This document shows positions 1 through 8,945 of a stretch of 35,173 nt of DNA, piece by piece. The stretch covers positions 1-35,173 of the forward strand of contig JARCRU010000051.1 in the NCBI GenBank assembly GCA_029850535.1, read 5' to 3'. Below the pieces are notes generated by a model. That model was not told the origin of the DNA. It worked only from the letters and a program-made list of their open reading frames with translations, and ran no database searches. Position 1 is the stretch's first letter; every line of letters begins with the position of its first letter. The stretch is from Actinomycetota bacterium. Lineage in GTDB: Bacteria > Actinomycetota > Acidimicrobiia > Acidimicrobiales > RAAP-2. Position numbers and translations under genes: made by a program.

Positions 1-2722
1 CCTTGGCCCCGCGCGCACTCGCGGCGCGCTTGGCCGCCCCAGTGACTTTGGCGGGCGTCGCCTTCTTCGTCGCCTTCTTCGTCGCCTTCTTGGCTGCGGA
101 CTTCTTGACGGGGGCCCTCTTGGCCCGCGTCGAGGGCTCGGCGTTGCGACGTTCGGCCAAGAGTTCACAGGCGCGGTCCAACGTCAGCGATTCGGGTGTG
201 TCGCCCAAGCGCAGCGTGGCGTTCACCTCGCCGTCGGTGACGTAGAGACCGAATCGACCCGAACGCACGACCACGTTGCGCTTGGTGACCGGATCCTCGC
301 CCAAGTCCTTCAAGGGTCCCGCGGCGGCCCGTCGACCGCGCTGCTTGGGCTCGGCCAACCGAGCCAGAGCCGCGGGCAGGTCAATGGTGAAAATCTGGTC
401 CTCGCTCTCGAGCGACCGGGTCTCCTTGCCCCAGGTGAGGTAGGGACCGTAGCGCCCATTCTGGGCCAGGACCGCCTCACCATCGCTGGGGTGCGCGCCG
501 ACGAGTCGTGGCAACGACAGGAGCCTCTCGGCGTCGTGCAGAGTGACTGACTCCGGCGACATGGTCGAAAAGAGGGAAGCCGTCTTGGGCTTGTCCTTGG
601 GGTCGCTCACGTCACCGACCTGGACGTAGGGCCCGTAGCGTCCGGCCTTCAGGTAAATCGGCTGACCCTGGGCGTCGACTCCGAGTTGTCGGTCGTTGCT
701 GGGTGCGGACAGGAGTCCCAGCGCGTGAGCAATACTGAGCGAGTCGGGTTCGGTGGCCTCGGGTATGGAGACGCGATCCTCACCGTGTACGAGGTAGGGG
801 CCGTAACGCCCCGAGCGCACCGAGACGGGCACTCCATCGTCGGCGACGCCGAGTTCTATCGAATTGATGGCGGCGAAGTCGAAATCGTGCTGGACGTGGG
901 TCATGTGCTCTAGTCCGAGGCGAGCCAGCTCGGTCGTGGCCGCGGGATTGCCGAAGTAGAACTTGCGCAACCACGGCTCCAGATCCTCGCGACCGTCAGC
1001 GATGTCGTCGAGCTGGTTCTCCATCTCGGCGGTGAACTGGTAGTCCACGAGGTCCGCGAAGTACATCTGCAGCAGGTTCACCACCGCGAAGGCACGAAAC
1101 GCCGGAACCAGGGACTTACCCTTCTTCCACACGTAGCCGCGTCGATCGATGGTCTTCATCACGCTCGCGTACGTCGAGGGTCGGCCGATGCCCAGATCCT
1201 CGAGTTTCTTGATCAGCGTCGCCTCCGAGTAACGGTCGGGCGGTTGAGTGTCGTGACTCTTCATCGCCACGCTGTGCACGCCCACGTCCGCTCCCTCGCT
1301 CAGCGCGGGCAATATTCGCTCCTGATCGGCCAGCTCCGCTTCGGGATCGTCGGTGCCTTCGACGTAGGCGCGACGAAAACCGGCAAACTCGATGCGCAAC
1401 CCCGTCGCGCTGAGACCCGCCTGGACTTCGCCCTCGAACCCGGCGATCGCACCGACGTCACAGCTAAGTCGCACCCGGTCCTGAGTGAGGCGCGCGTCGA
1501 CCATCTGTGAAGCGATGGTGCGCTTCCAGATCAAGTCGTAGACCGCACGCTCGTCGCCGCCCAGACTGGCGTGGGCCTCGTCGAGGGTGCGAAAACTCTC
1601 GCCGGCGGGGCGAATCGCCTCGTGGGCCTCCTGGGCGTTCTTGACCTTGCGGTCGTAGCGACGCGGCACGTCGGCCACGTAGTCGTCGCCGAACATCGAC
1701 GCGGCCATGGTGCGCGCGGCGTTAATGGCCTCGTCGGACAACGTGGTCGAATCGATACGCATGTAGGTGATCCAACCCTGTTCGTAGAGACGCTGGGCGG
1801 CGCGCATCGTGCGCTCGGGATCGAACCGCAATTTGCGACTCGCCTCAATCTGCAACGATGACGTCATGAAGGGTGCCTGGGGCTTTTGGGTGCGCGGCGT
1901 CGAGCTAATCGAGGTCACCGTGACGTGGCGTCCGCCGAGGGCGTCGGCGAGTGAACGCGCACTCGCCTCGCTCAACACTTCGACCGTTGCCGTGGCGTCG
2001 AGTCGACCCGCCGCGTCGAAGTTCTTGCCGGTGGCGAGCGCGGATCCGTTGAGCGAATCAACCACCGCCTCGAAAGTGCTGTCGGTCGCGTTCAAAGTCG
2101 CCGTGACGTCGAACCACGTCGCTGAAGTGAAGGCCATGCGCTCGCGCTCGCGCTCGCACACCAGTCGGATGGCCACCGATTGCACGCGCCCGGCCGAGCG
2201 CGCCTTGTCGACCGCGCGCCACAGGACCGGTGAGACCTCGTAGCCCACGAGGCGGTCGAGGAAACGTCGACCCTCCTGCGCGTCGACCAGACGCAGGTCG
2301 AGGTCGCGAGTGTCGTTGACGGCGCGCTCGATTGCGGCGGGCGTGATCTCGTGAAAGACCATGCGCTTGACGGGGACCTTGGGGTTCAAGACCTCCTGGA
2401 GGTGCCACGCGATGGCCTCGCCCTCGCGGTCCTCGTCGGTAGCCAGGTAGAGCTCGTCGACTTCCTTCAGCGCCGCCTTGAGCTCACTGACGATCTTCTT
2501 ACGGTCGCTCGAGATGACGTACACCGGCTTGAAGTGGTCATTCACGTTGATGCCCAAACGCGCCCACTTCTCGCTCTTCACCGAGGCGGGGATATCGGCG
2601 GCGCTCTGGGGGAGATCGCGGATGTGTCCGATCGAGGGCTTGACGATGTAGTCCGGCCCGAGCATGCTCTGGATACGGGTAGCTTTCGCGACCGATTCCA
2701 CGATGACCAGTGCTCGCGCCAT
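1..2722 (-). CDS. topA: DNA topoisomerase I (type IA), 3' end outside window
   Basis: Relaxes negatively supercoiled DNA by transient single-strand cleavage. The product reads 907 residues from ATG at 2722 and is still open at the window edge. The N-terminal TOPRIM domain shows ALVIVES (about residues 4-10) and the acidic DEDREGEA near 96-103. The catalytic tyrosine lies in WITYMRIDST near residue 320. The C-terminus has no zinc-finger cysteine clusters but has repeated GRYGPY/GRFGLY modules (around residues 590-830), the zinc-free type known from mycobacteria, followed by a Lys/Ala-rich tail with TKKA units. A GGTGGTG ribosome site precedes the start. The upstream permease gene ends 136 bp before it on the same strand, so topA probably has its own promoter. 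Family assignment is secure; only the length of the basic tail is unknown. Confidence 0.97.
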   Translation of the reverse strand, partial: MARALVIVESVAKATRIQSMLGPDYIVKPSIGHIRDLPQSAADIPASVKSEKWARLGINVNDHFKPVYVISSDRKKIVSELKAALKEVDELYLATDEDREGEAIAWHLQEVLNPKVPVKRMVFHEITPAAIERAVNDTRDLDLRLVDAQEGRRFLDRLVGYEVSPVLWRAVDKARSAGRVQSVAIRLVCERERERMAFTSATWFDVTATLNATDSTFEAVVDSLNGSALATGKNFDAAGRLDATATVEVLSEASARSLADALGGRHVTVTSISSTPRTQKPQAPFMTSSLQIEASRKLRFDPERTMRAAQRLYEQGWITYMRIDSTTLSDEAINAARTMAASMFGDDYVADVPRRYDRKVKNAQEAHEAIRPAGESFRTLDEAHASLGGDERAVYDLIWKRTIASQMVDARLTQDRVRLSCDVGAIAGFEGEVQAGLSATGLRIEFAGFRRAYVEGTDDPEAELADQERILPALSEGADVGVHSVAMKSHDTQPPDRYSEATLIKKLEDLGIGRPSTYASVMKTIDRRGYVWKKGKSLVPAFRAFAVVNLLQMYFADLVDYQFTAEMENQLDDIADGREDLEPWLRKFYFGNPAATTELARLGLEHMTHVQHDFDFAAINSIELGVADDGVPVSVRSGRYGPYLVHGEDRVSIPEATEPDSLSIAHALGLLSAPSNDRQLGVDAQGQPIYLKAGRYGPYVQVGDVSDPKDKPKTASLFSTMSPESVTLHDAERLLSLPRLVGAHPSDGEAVLAQNGRYGPYLTWGKETRSLESEDQIFTIDLPAALARLAEPKQRGRRAAAGPLKDLGEDPVTKRNVVVRSGRFGLYVTDGEVNATLRLGDTPESLTLDRACELLAERRNAEPSTRAKRAPVKKSAAKKATKKATKKATPAKVTGAAKRAASARGAK
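59..97 (-). repeat. 12-bp tandem repeat encoding TKKA units in the topA tail
   Basis: About three copies of a CGCCTTCTTCGT unit lie head to tail. On the minus strand each codes for Thr-Lys-Lys-Ala. It is part of the basic tail of topoisomerase I, a low-complexity segment common in actinobacterial TopA and thought to help DNA binding. Confidence 0.8.
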
Positions 2723-2858
2723 GTTCACCACCCTTCCTTTCTTCGCCACTTAGTGGTACCTAAGATAGACACACCTTCGCCAGTCGTTGGCGATGAGTCC
2801 GCGAGTTCTCGAACCGAGTATTTCTAACACTCACCAATGGTCGCCGCGTTGACCAGGG

Positions 2859-5237
2859 CTAATCGTCACTGGCGGGCGCCGCCACGATCTCGTACTGGGG
2901 ATTGAGAATGACGGCCTCACGGCGCAGGGACGTGACCGTTCCTCGCACCAGCAGACGCGTACCGCGCTCGATGCCCGGCACCACCGCGCGGCCCTGGAAG
3001 ATCAGCGCCACCGATCCGGTGTTGTCAACGATCATGCATCGCAGATCGCTGGTCCCGTTCTCACGCGTGATCGTCATCGCGCGCACTCGTCCAGCGATCT
3101 CCACGAAGTTCCTCTCGCGCAGTCCGCCAATGGGCGCGGCCCCTCCCGAACGCTCGGCCAATTTAACGTCGGCCTCGAGGTGCGACTCCTCGCGCAGTCC
3201 GCCGCGCACCACCTCGTCGCTGATCGGCACTTCGGTCAGGTCGCCCTCGGCCAGACGGCGTCGACTCGCTCGGTACGGAATGATCGTCGCCGCGGTGCGC
3301 GGAATCTGCATGACTGCGCCGGCCATGGCGTCAGCGGTGCGGTCGTGCAAGAGGCGCTGCAGACGAGAGACGAAGCCGCGACGCGGCAGGATCACCATGC
3401 AAAAGACGTCGGGGTCGCGCACGACGTCGGCCACGAGTTCGAGGGCGGCGCGATCGAGGCGACGGTCCTCGCACTCGACGACCTCGAGGCTCACCGACTC
3501 CGAGGCCGTATTGGGACGGCCCCACCTCCCCTCGAGTGAACGCGTCACCATGGGGTCGATGTCGAAGTGCACCGCGCGAACCGAGTACGCGTTCAGGGTG
3601 TTGCAGTACTGCAGCGCGCGCTCGGTGGCGAGGTCGTAGTGGTCGACGAAGACCACGACACGATTGGTCCGGATGTTCATCGGCTCACTGGTCGCTGAGG
3701 ACTCGAAGGCGTGCGCCTCACGTTCGTACTGCTTGTGGAACCTGATCAGCGCGAGGTACATGATCGGGCCCACGACCACGATGATCCAGGCACCCTCCTT
3801 GAACTTCACAGTGATGAAGATCAAGACTACGATCCCGGTCACGAACGCCGAGAGTCCATTGATGAAGACGCCGCGGCGCCAGTGCCCGACGCGATCGCGA
3901 CGATGCCGCGCCACCATACCCAGACCGGCCATGGTGAAACCGGTGAAGACACCAATGGCGTAGAGAGCGATGAGCGAGTTGACGTTGCCCTTGAAGATGA
4001 GAATGAGGGTCAAGGCGACGACGCCCAGCAAGAGGATGCCGTTGGAGAAGGCGAGTCGGTGCCCGCGCTTGGTGAGCTGGCGCGGCAAGTACTTGTCGGT
4101 GGCGACGTAGTTGGCGAGGAACGGGAAACCGTTGAACGACGTGTTGCCACCGGTGTAGAGGATCAGGACGGTCGCGAACTGAACGAACTCGAAAAAGATG
4201 TGTCCCGCTCCGTGGTAGCCGAAGACGACGCCCACCTCCTGGGAGACGACCGTCGGCGAGCCCGAGCTATAGGGCAAGGCGTGGGTCCAGTGCGCCAGGA
4301 GCGCGGTGCCGATCAGCAAGAAGCCCAACACGCTCGACATGACGATCAACGTCTGACGAGCGTGCAGCGACTCGGGTCGTTTGAAACTGGCGACGCCATT
4401 GGAGATCGCCTCGAGCCCCGTGAGCGACGACCCCCCGTTGGCGTAGGCGCGCAGCAGCGAGATGAACGCCAGGCCCATCAACGGCCCCGAACCGGGGGTG
4501 CCCAGGTTGTAGTGCAGCGCGCTCGCGGTCGGCAGGGCCACTTGGTGCAGGGTTCCCGCGAAGTACTTGTAGTAGCCGAAGATGATCGTGGAACCCAGAC
4601 CCAGGACGTAGAGGTAGGTGGGTAGGGCAAAGTAACTCCCCGCTTCGCGCAGACCACGCAGGTTGCCAAAGATCAAGACCAGCACGATGCCCACCGTGAT
4701 GTACAACGAGTACCTGGTCAAACTAGGAATAGCGCTCGTCAGGGCGTTCGTGCCCGCTGAACACTGCACGGCGACGGTGACGGTGTAATCGATCAACAGC
4801 GCCACCGCGGCGATCTGGGCGATCTGGGGTCCGAAGTTCTCGCGGGCCACCACGTAGGCACCACCGGCCTGGGTGTAGTACTTGATGACGTCCCAGTACG
4901 AGAGCGTCACGAAGAGCAAGACGCCGATGATGACGAACATGATGGGTACTACCAGCGCGAACGCCGCGATACCGATGAACGGCGTCATCTGGATGAGGAT
5001 CTCTTCGGTTCCGTAGGCCGACGACGAGATGCAGTCGGGCGCCAAGACGCCCAGGGCCACCGTGCGGCCCAGTCGCTCGCCGCTCAATTGCTCAGTGACG
5101 TAGGGCCGTCCGAGCACGATGCGCTTGATGCGATAGCCGAGACTCTCGGGGTACACCGCCGCCAGATTGGCGTGCGAGGTCAGTACTGGCGAGTTCTTGG
5201 CCAGTTGTTTATCCGCTTCAGACACGTTGACCACCAT
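2859..5237 (-). CDS. KimA/APC-type permease with fused C-terminal OB-fold domain
   Basis: Predicted inner-membrane cation or amino-acid permease of the APC superfamily, 792 residues. ATG at 5237 is chosen because any further N-terminal extension would only be antisense of the divergent trkA. After a cytosolic start of about 60 residues come roughly 12 hydrophobic segments (about 65-530). Next is a soluble region of about 130 residues resembling the universal-stress-like domain of KimA potassium importers. The last 80 or so residues (from VEIAGRVR to NPQYEIV) look like a nucleic-acid-binding OB-fold. In mycobacteria a similar permease lies beside the CeoB/CeoC TrkA pair and a separate small OB-fold protein lies nearby; here the two appear to be one polypeptide. 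Neighbouring trkA genes favour potassium as substrate, but this is inference. No stop or frame change is visible between the domains. Confidence 0.85.
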   Translation of the reverse strand: MVVNVSEADKQLAKNSPVLTSHANLAAVYPESLGYRIKRIVLGRPYVTEQLSGERLGRTVALGVLAPDCISSSAYGTEEILIQMTPFIGIAAFALVVPIMFVIIGVLLFVTLSYWDVIKYYTQAGGAYVVARENFGPQIAQIAAVALLIDYTVTVAVQCSAGTNALTSAIPSLTRYSLYITVGIVLVLIFGNLRGLREAGSYFALPTYLYVLGLGSTIIFGYYKYFAGTLHQVALPTASALHYNLGTPGSGPLMGLAFISLLRAYANGGSSLTGLEAISNGVASFKRPESLHARQTLIVMSSVLGFLLIGTALLAHWTHALPYSSGSPTVVSQEVGVVFGYHGAGHIFFEFVQFATVLILYTGGNTSFNGFPFLANYVATDKYLPRQLTKRGHRLAFSNGILLLGVVALTLILIFKGNVNSLIALYAIGVFTGFTMAGLGMVARHRRDRVGHWRRGVFINGLSAFVTGIVVLIFITVKFKEGAWIIVVVGPIMYLALIRFHKQYEREAHAFESSATSEPMNIRTNRVVVFVDHYDLATERALQYCNTLNAYSVRAVHFDIDPMVTRSLEGRWGRPNTASESVSLEVVECEDRRLDRAALELVADVVRDPDVFCMVILPRRGFVSRLQRLLHDRTADAMAGAVMQIPRTAATIIPYRASRRRLAEGDLTEVPISDEVVRGGLREESHLEADVKLAERSGGAAPIGGLRERNFVEIAGRVRAMTITRENGTSDLRCMIVDNTGSVALIFQGRAVVPGIERGTRLLVRGTVTSLRREAVILNPQYEIVAAPASDD

Positions 5238-5301
5238 AGACCTCGGAGCCCAAAAAGTCAGTGAGTTGCGGCTTCTTGACCAAGTGTGGTGAGATGGGCC
5301 C

Positions 5302-5952
5302 GTGCATATCGTCGTGGTGGGCTGTGGCCGGGTGGGCTCGGGACTGGCGATGCAACTGGCCGACGAGAGCCACTCCGTGGTGGTGATTGACAAGAATCGC
5401 GACGCATTTCGCCGCCTGGTGCACTTCAACGGCCGCACGATCCACGGCTCAGGCTTCGACCGCGACGTCCTGTCCAAGGCTGAAGCGAGCCAGGCCGACG
5501 CACTAGCGGCCGTGACCAGGGGTGACAACACCAATATCCTCTGCGCGCGCATTGGTCGCGATAACTACGGCATCAAGAACATTGTCGCTCGCATTTACGA
5601 TCCCCAGCGCGCGGGTATCTACATGAAGCTCGGCATCCCCACCGTCGCGACATCCTTGTGGACCACCCAGCAAGTGAAAAAATGGATCATTCCCGCCGAC
5701 GACACCGTCGAGTGGACCGACGGCACCGCCACACTCCAACTGGTGGAGCGCATCGTGCCCGACCATTTGGCTGGCCGAGAGCTCTCGAACTTCTCCTTCG
5801 GTAAAGAGGTGCGATTGATCGGCATAATTCGTGGCGGCCGAGGCCGCGTTGACATCGACGGACTCTTCGCCCAGGAGGACGACGTGCTCGAGTTCATGGT
5901 CACCCCCGAGGGCTTCGTCGAGCTCAACGACTACCTCAAGGAGCCGGACTGA
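5302..5952 (+). CDS. trkA: TrkA family potassium uptake regulatory protein (first of pair)
   Basis: Cytosolic RCK-type regulatory subunit of 216 residues that gates potassium transport in response to bound dinucleotide. The start is GTG at 5302. The Rossmann nucleotide-binding motif GCGRVGSG is at residues 7-14, with an acidic residue after the second strand (VVVIDKN). The C-terminal part (about 135-216) fits a TrkA_C domain. It corresponds to CeoB of mycobacteria. Its stop TGA overlaps the ATG of the next trkA, so the two are translationally coupled. It diverges from the permease gene, leaving only 64 bp to hold both promoters. No TrkH/TrkG pore gene is in view, so the permease next door is the likely partner (inference). 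Confidence 0.93.
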   Translation: MHIVVVGCGRVGSGLAMQLADESHSVVVIDKNRDAFRRLVHFNGRTIHGSGFDRDVLSKAEASQADALAAVTRGDNTNILCARIGRDNYGIKNIVARIYDPQRAGIYMKLGIPTVATSLWTTQQVKKWIIPADDTVEWTDGTATLQLVERIVPDHLAGRELSNFSFGKEVRLIGIIRGGRGRVDIDGLFAQEDDVLEFMVTPEGFVELNDYLKEPD

Positions 5953-6620
5953 TGCGCGTCGTGATCGCGGGCGGAGGATCGGTCGGAACCGCGATTGCCT
6001 TGGACCTGGTGGATCGCCACCACGACGTCACCCTCATGGAGCACGAGACCGAAATCGCCGAGAAGTTACGCGGCGCCTTGCACGGGGTGAATGTCGTCAC
6101 CGCCGACGCGTGCGAGTACTCCTCCTTGTCCGCCGTGGACCTGCGCGGCGCCGACGTCATCATCGCCGCCACCGGCGACGATGAGGACAATCTCGTGGTC
6201 AGCTGGCTGGCCAAGCAGGAGTTCGGCGTGCCGCGAGTAATCGCTCGCATCAACAACTCCAAGAACGAATGGCTCTTCTCAGAGACCTGGGGGGTCGACG
6301 TCGCCGTGTCAACGCCCGCCCTGATCACCTCGTTGGTGGACGAGGCCGTCGAGGTGGGATCGATGATCAATCTCATGGACTTGGCGCACGGACGCATGCA
6401 CCTCTGTGAGATCACTCTCGCCTCGGACGCTCCGGCGGTCGCCTACGGTCACACCCTCGACGAGTTGCGTCTGCCCGACAACGTGCGCGTCGTGACCGTC
6501 GTGCGCAACGACCAACCCATGGTCCCCACCGAGACGATGCATTTTCTCGAGCACGACCACGTCATTCTCATCACGCGTGGCGACGCCGCGGATTCGTGCG
6601 CCGCGGCGTTCATCGGCTAG
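5952..6620 (+). CDS. trkA: TrkA family potassium uptake regulatory protein (second of pair)
   Basis: Second RCK subunit, 222 residues, resembling CeoC of mycobacteria. It begins with the dinucleotide-binding motif AGGGSVGTAIA (residues 5-15) and continues with the expected beta-alpha pattern, including DVIIAATGDDEDN around residue 58-70, a typical RCK segment. The C-terminal portion (about 140-222) is a TrkA_C-like domain. Its ATG overlaps the TGA of the upstream gene (TGATG). Two different RCK proteins in tandem are the normal actinobacterial arrangement and probably form a hetero-oligomeric ring. Confidence 0.93.
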   Translation: MRVVIAGGGSVGTAIALDLVDRHHDVTLMEHETEIAEKLRGALHGVNVVTADACEYSSLSAVDLRGADVIIAATGDDEDNLVVSWLAKQEFGVPRVIARINNSKNEWLFSETWGVDVAVSTPALITSLVDEAVEVGSMINLMDLAHGRMHLCEITLASDAPAVAYGHTLDELRLPDNVRVVTVVRNDQPMVPTETMHFLEHDHVILITRGDAADSCAAAFIG

Positions 6621-6661
6621 CGAGAGTCTCTTCACGCCAACGCGCGACCTAGCATGGTGAC

Positions 6662-7426
6662 GTGCGCGCAGCATTCTTCGACCTCGACAAGACTGTCATC
6701 GCCAAGGCGTCGATGGTCGCGCTCGGACCCGAATTCCACGCCCGTGGTCTGTTGCGCCGGCGCACCTTGATCCGTGGCGTGTTCTTGCAGATCCTCTTCC
6801 TGCGCTTTGGCGCCAACGAGGAACGTCTGGCCAAGATTCGTCAGTCCGTGCTCAAAATCACCAAGGGTTGGGACCACGACGAGGTCCGCACCCTGGTCGC
6901 GGAATCGTTGAACGAGATCATGGAGCCCCTGATCTACTCCGAGGCCCTCGAGCTCATTCGTCATCACCAGGAATCGGGCGACGAGGTCTACCTAGTCTCG
7001 ACGTCGCCCGCCGAGATCGTCGAGCCCCTCGCGGCCATCTTGGGGATCACGGGTTCGATCTCGTCCAGGGCCAAGATCGATGAGAACGGAAAGTTCACCG
7101 GCGAGATGGAGTTCTACGCCGTGGGCGAGAACAAGGCCGTGGCGATGCACGAGGTGGCCGCAGCACGCGGAATCGACATGAGCGAATCCTTCGCCTACTC
7201 CGACTCCGAGACCGACATCCCGATGCTGCTCGCCGTGGGCCATCCCTTCGCGGTGAACCCCGACCGCGCGCTCACCAAGGTGGCTCACGACAACGAGTGG
7301 CCGATCCTGAGTTTTACGCACAAGGTACGCGCCCACGACGGGCACCGATCACGCACCCCTTTCGTGGTGTCGGCCGCCGTCCTAGGCGTACTCGCCGTGA
7401 TCGGCCGGAGCCAAGCGAAGCGCTAG
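6662..7426 (+). CDS. HAD-IB family phosphatase (SerB-like)
   Basis: Haloacid-dehalogenase phosphatase of subclass IB, 254 residues, probably acting on a small phosphoester; the substrate cannot be told from sequence. GTG start at 6662. Motif I is FFDLDKT at residues 5-11 (both aspartates present), motif II is VSTSP near 117-121, and motif IV is YSDSETDIPML near 179-189. A weakly hydrophobic C-terminal stretch (PFVVSAAVLGVLAVIG) could be a membrane anchor. It starts 41 bp after the second trkA. Its TAG stop overlaps the TAG stop of the convergent sigma-factor gene in a shared CTAG. Actinobacterial relatives include SerB-type and glycerolipid-linked phosphatases. Confidence 0.85.
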   Translation: MRAAFFDLDKTVIAKASMVALGPEFHARGLLRRRTLIRGVFLQILFLRFGANEERLAKIRQSVLKITKGWDHDEVRTLVAESLNEIMEPLIYSEALELIRHHQESGDEVYLVSTSPAEIVEPLAAILGITGSISSRAKIDENGKFTGEMEFYAVGENKAVAMHEVAAARGIDMSESFAYSDSETDIPMLLAVGHPFAVNPDRALTKVAHDNEWPILSFTHKVRAHDGHRSRTPFVVSAAVLGVLAVIGRSQAKR

Positions 7427-8376
7427 AGCGTCAACAGGTCGCGCGCGCCAGTGTCGGAGGACGGGTGGCGAAGCTTGCTCATCGCGCGCGCCTCGATCTG
7501 GCGGATGCGCTCACGCGTCAAGTTCATCTCCGCACCGACGTCTTCGAGGGTCCGGATCTCGCCGGCCCCATCGAGTCCGAAACGCATACGCAGAATCTTC
7601 TGCTCACGCTCGTCGAGGGGCTGCAGCAACTTCTCGATGGCGGCGGGCATCATCTTGACGGCGGCCACGTCAAAAGGTGACTCGGCCGAACGGTCCTCCA
7701 CCACGTCACCGAGTTCGGCGTCGCCGTCTTCGCGCAGCGGTTCCGACAGCGAGATGGGCTCGGAACGAAAGCGCAGAGCTTCGATCAGCTTGTCCTCGGG
7801 CATCTCGCACTCGTCACAGAGTTCTTTGATCGTCGGCGGGCGACCAAACTTGAGTTCGAGGCGCGACTGCGCCTTCTGGACACGCGCCAGGGTGTCACCG
7901 GCGTGCACCGGGAGGCGAATGGTGCGCCCGGTATTGGCGATGCCGCGGGTGATGGCCTGACGGATCCACCACGTGGCGTAGGTGGAAAACTTGAAGCCCT
8001 TGCGCCAGTCAAACTTCTCGACGGCGTGCATGAGGCCCAGGTTGCCCTCTTGAATAAGGTCCAGCAGCGGCAGGCCTGAGGCCTGATACTTCTTGGCGAT
8101 GGAGACAACCAGTCGCAAGTTCGATTGGACGAAGTCACGCTCGGCCTGATCACCTCGGTGGGCGGCGCGCTTGAGGGCGGCCTTCTTCGTCGGGGTGAGT
8201 TTGACCTTTTTGTCATTCTCGGCGGCCTCGAGCTCCGCCTTGGCCTCACGACCCTCCTCGATGGTCTGCGCCAGGTGGACCTCGTCGTCCTTCGTCAGCA
8301 GGGTGTACTGACCAATGTCAGAGAGGTACAGTCGAACGAGGTCCTCGTCGTCGCGGTCTACGCGGTCCTTGGCCAT
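7423..8376 (-). CDS. RNA polymerase sigma-70 factor, primary type
   Basis: Sigma factor of 317 residues that directs RNA polymerase to promoters. It has a short N-terminus without a long region 1.1, then region 1.2 (DLVRLYLSDIGQYTLLT), region 2 with SNLRLVVSIAKKY, LDLIQEGNLGLM and FSTYATWWIRQAI, region 3, and region 4 with the helix-turn-helix LEDVGAEMNLTRERIRQIE. These are group 1/2 hallmarks. The segment NTGRTIRLPVH differs slightly from the usual NQARTIRIPVH, so it could be either the main housekeeping factor or a close HrdB/SigB-type paralogue. ATG at 8376 is preceded by AAGGAG. It is convergent with the HAD gene, sharing CTAG. Confidence 0.93.
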   Translation of the reverse strand: MAKDRVDRDDEDLVRLYLSDIGQYTLLTKDDEVHLAQTIEEGREAKAELEAAENDKKVKLTPTKKAALKRAAHRGDQAERDFVQSNLRLVVSIAKKYQASGLPLLDLIQEGNLGLMHAVEKFDWRKGFKFSTYATWWIRQAITRGIANTGRTIRLPVHAGDTLARVQKAQSRLELKFGRPPTIKELCDECEMPEDKLIEALRFRSEPISLSEPLREDGDAELGDVVEDRSAESPFDVAAVKMMPAAIEKLLQPLDEREQKILRMRFGLDGAGEIRTLEDVGAEMNLTRERIRQIEARAMSKLRHPSSDTGARDLLTL

Positions 8377-8447
8377 GGCACTCCTTGAGTCGTACCGGGG
8401 AATTCCGGCATCACTAGTTATACGGACCCCCGCAACCAGTTCCCGCC

Positions 8448-8945
8448 TTAGCGCCTCTGACCAAGACTTTCAGCCATACCAGCCCCGTCGAGCACGTCGA
8501 CGAGCGAACGCGCCGCGTCCGCCCACGCCGGATCGTCGAGGGGCTCGCAACGCGCCACCGTTTCGCCGACGGCCCGTATCTCTCGCACCACGAGATCTGA
8601 GCCGTGCGCGAGAATCCGGCGTCGATCCTCGTCCGTCTCGTGGTCAAGATAATCGCGCAGCGACACGAGTAGCCGTGGTCCGAGGACCATCGCCAACGCG
8701 TAGAGCGTCAGGGCACCCGTCGGATCCTGCGCCATCGAGTTGCCCACCATCGCCGCCACCAACGGATCAGCGCTCACCTCGTGATCATCGCGAACCTCGA
8801 GCGCGAGGGCGCCGAAGGCGCGACTCGCCTCGTGCAGGCGCACCACGAAGGAGTCGTTGCTGGCGCGTAGCGCCCCCTCGCCGAGCGCAGCGTAGAGCGC
8901 GTCGTAGATCTCGGCGAGGTGCTGGCCCGCGGGCCAGTCACTCAC
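8448..8945 (-). CDS. Conserved-looking hypothetical protein coupled to nadE
   Basis: Unrecognised protein of 165 residues, mostly predicted alpha-helical and acidic, with no signal peptide, membrane segment or metal motif. Its GTG start overlaps the TGA of nadE (GTGA), so it is probably translated by coupling from the nadE mRNA. The sequence has normal high-GC third positions throughout, which supports real coding. A role tied to NAD metabolism would be guesswork. Confidence 0.75.
   Translation of the reverse strand: MSDWPAGQHLAEIYDALYAALGEGALRASNDSFVVRLHEASRAFGALALEVRDDHEVSADPLVAAMVGNSMAQDPTGALTLYALAMVLGPRLLVSLRDYLDHETDEDRRRILAHGSDLVVREIRAVGETVARCEPLDDPAWADAARSLVDVLDGAGMAESLGQRR

Noticed and set aside
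2746..2793. Short dyads (CCACTTAGTGG; TCGCCA/TGGCGA) upstream of topA as terminator or operator
   Set aside because: Stems are short and not followed by a T tract; could be chance in high-GC DNA.
3711..4625. 304-residue plus-strand frame inside the permease gene
   Set aside because: Highly charged antisense shadow of membrane helices; no recognisable domain.
5238..5301. c-di-AMP (ydaO-type) riboswitch ahead of the KimA-like permease
   Set aside because: The divergent gap is only 64 bp, too short for that RNA, and no fold is evident.
5238..5552. N-terminal extension of the permease reading frame
   Set aside because: It overlaps the divergent trkA start region and encodes unstructured Ser/Thr/Arg-rich sequence; ATG at 5237 fits the family better.
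7423..7426. Shared CTAG stop of the HAD and sigma-factor genes as a special signal
   Set aside because: Convergent genes with overlapping stops are ordinary in a compact genome.
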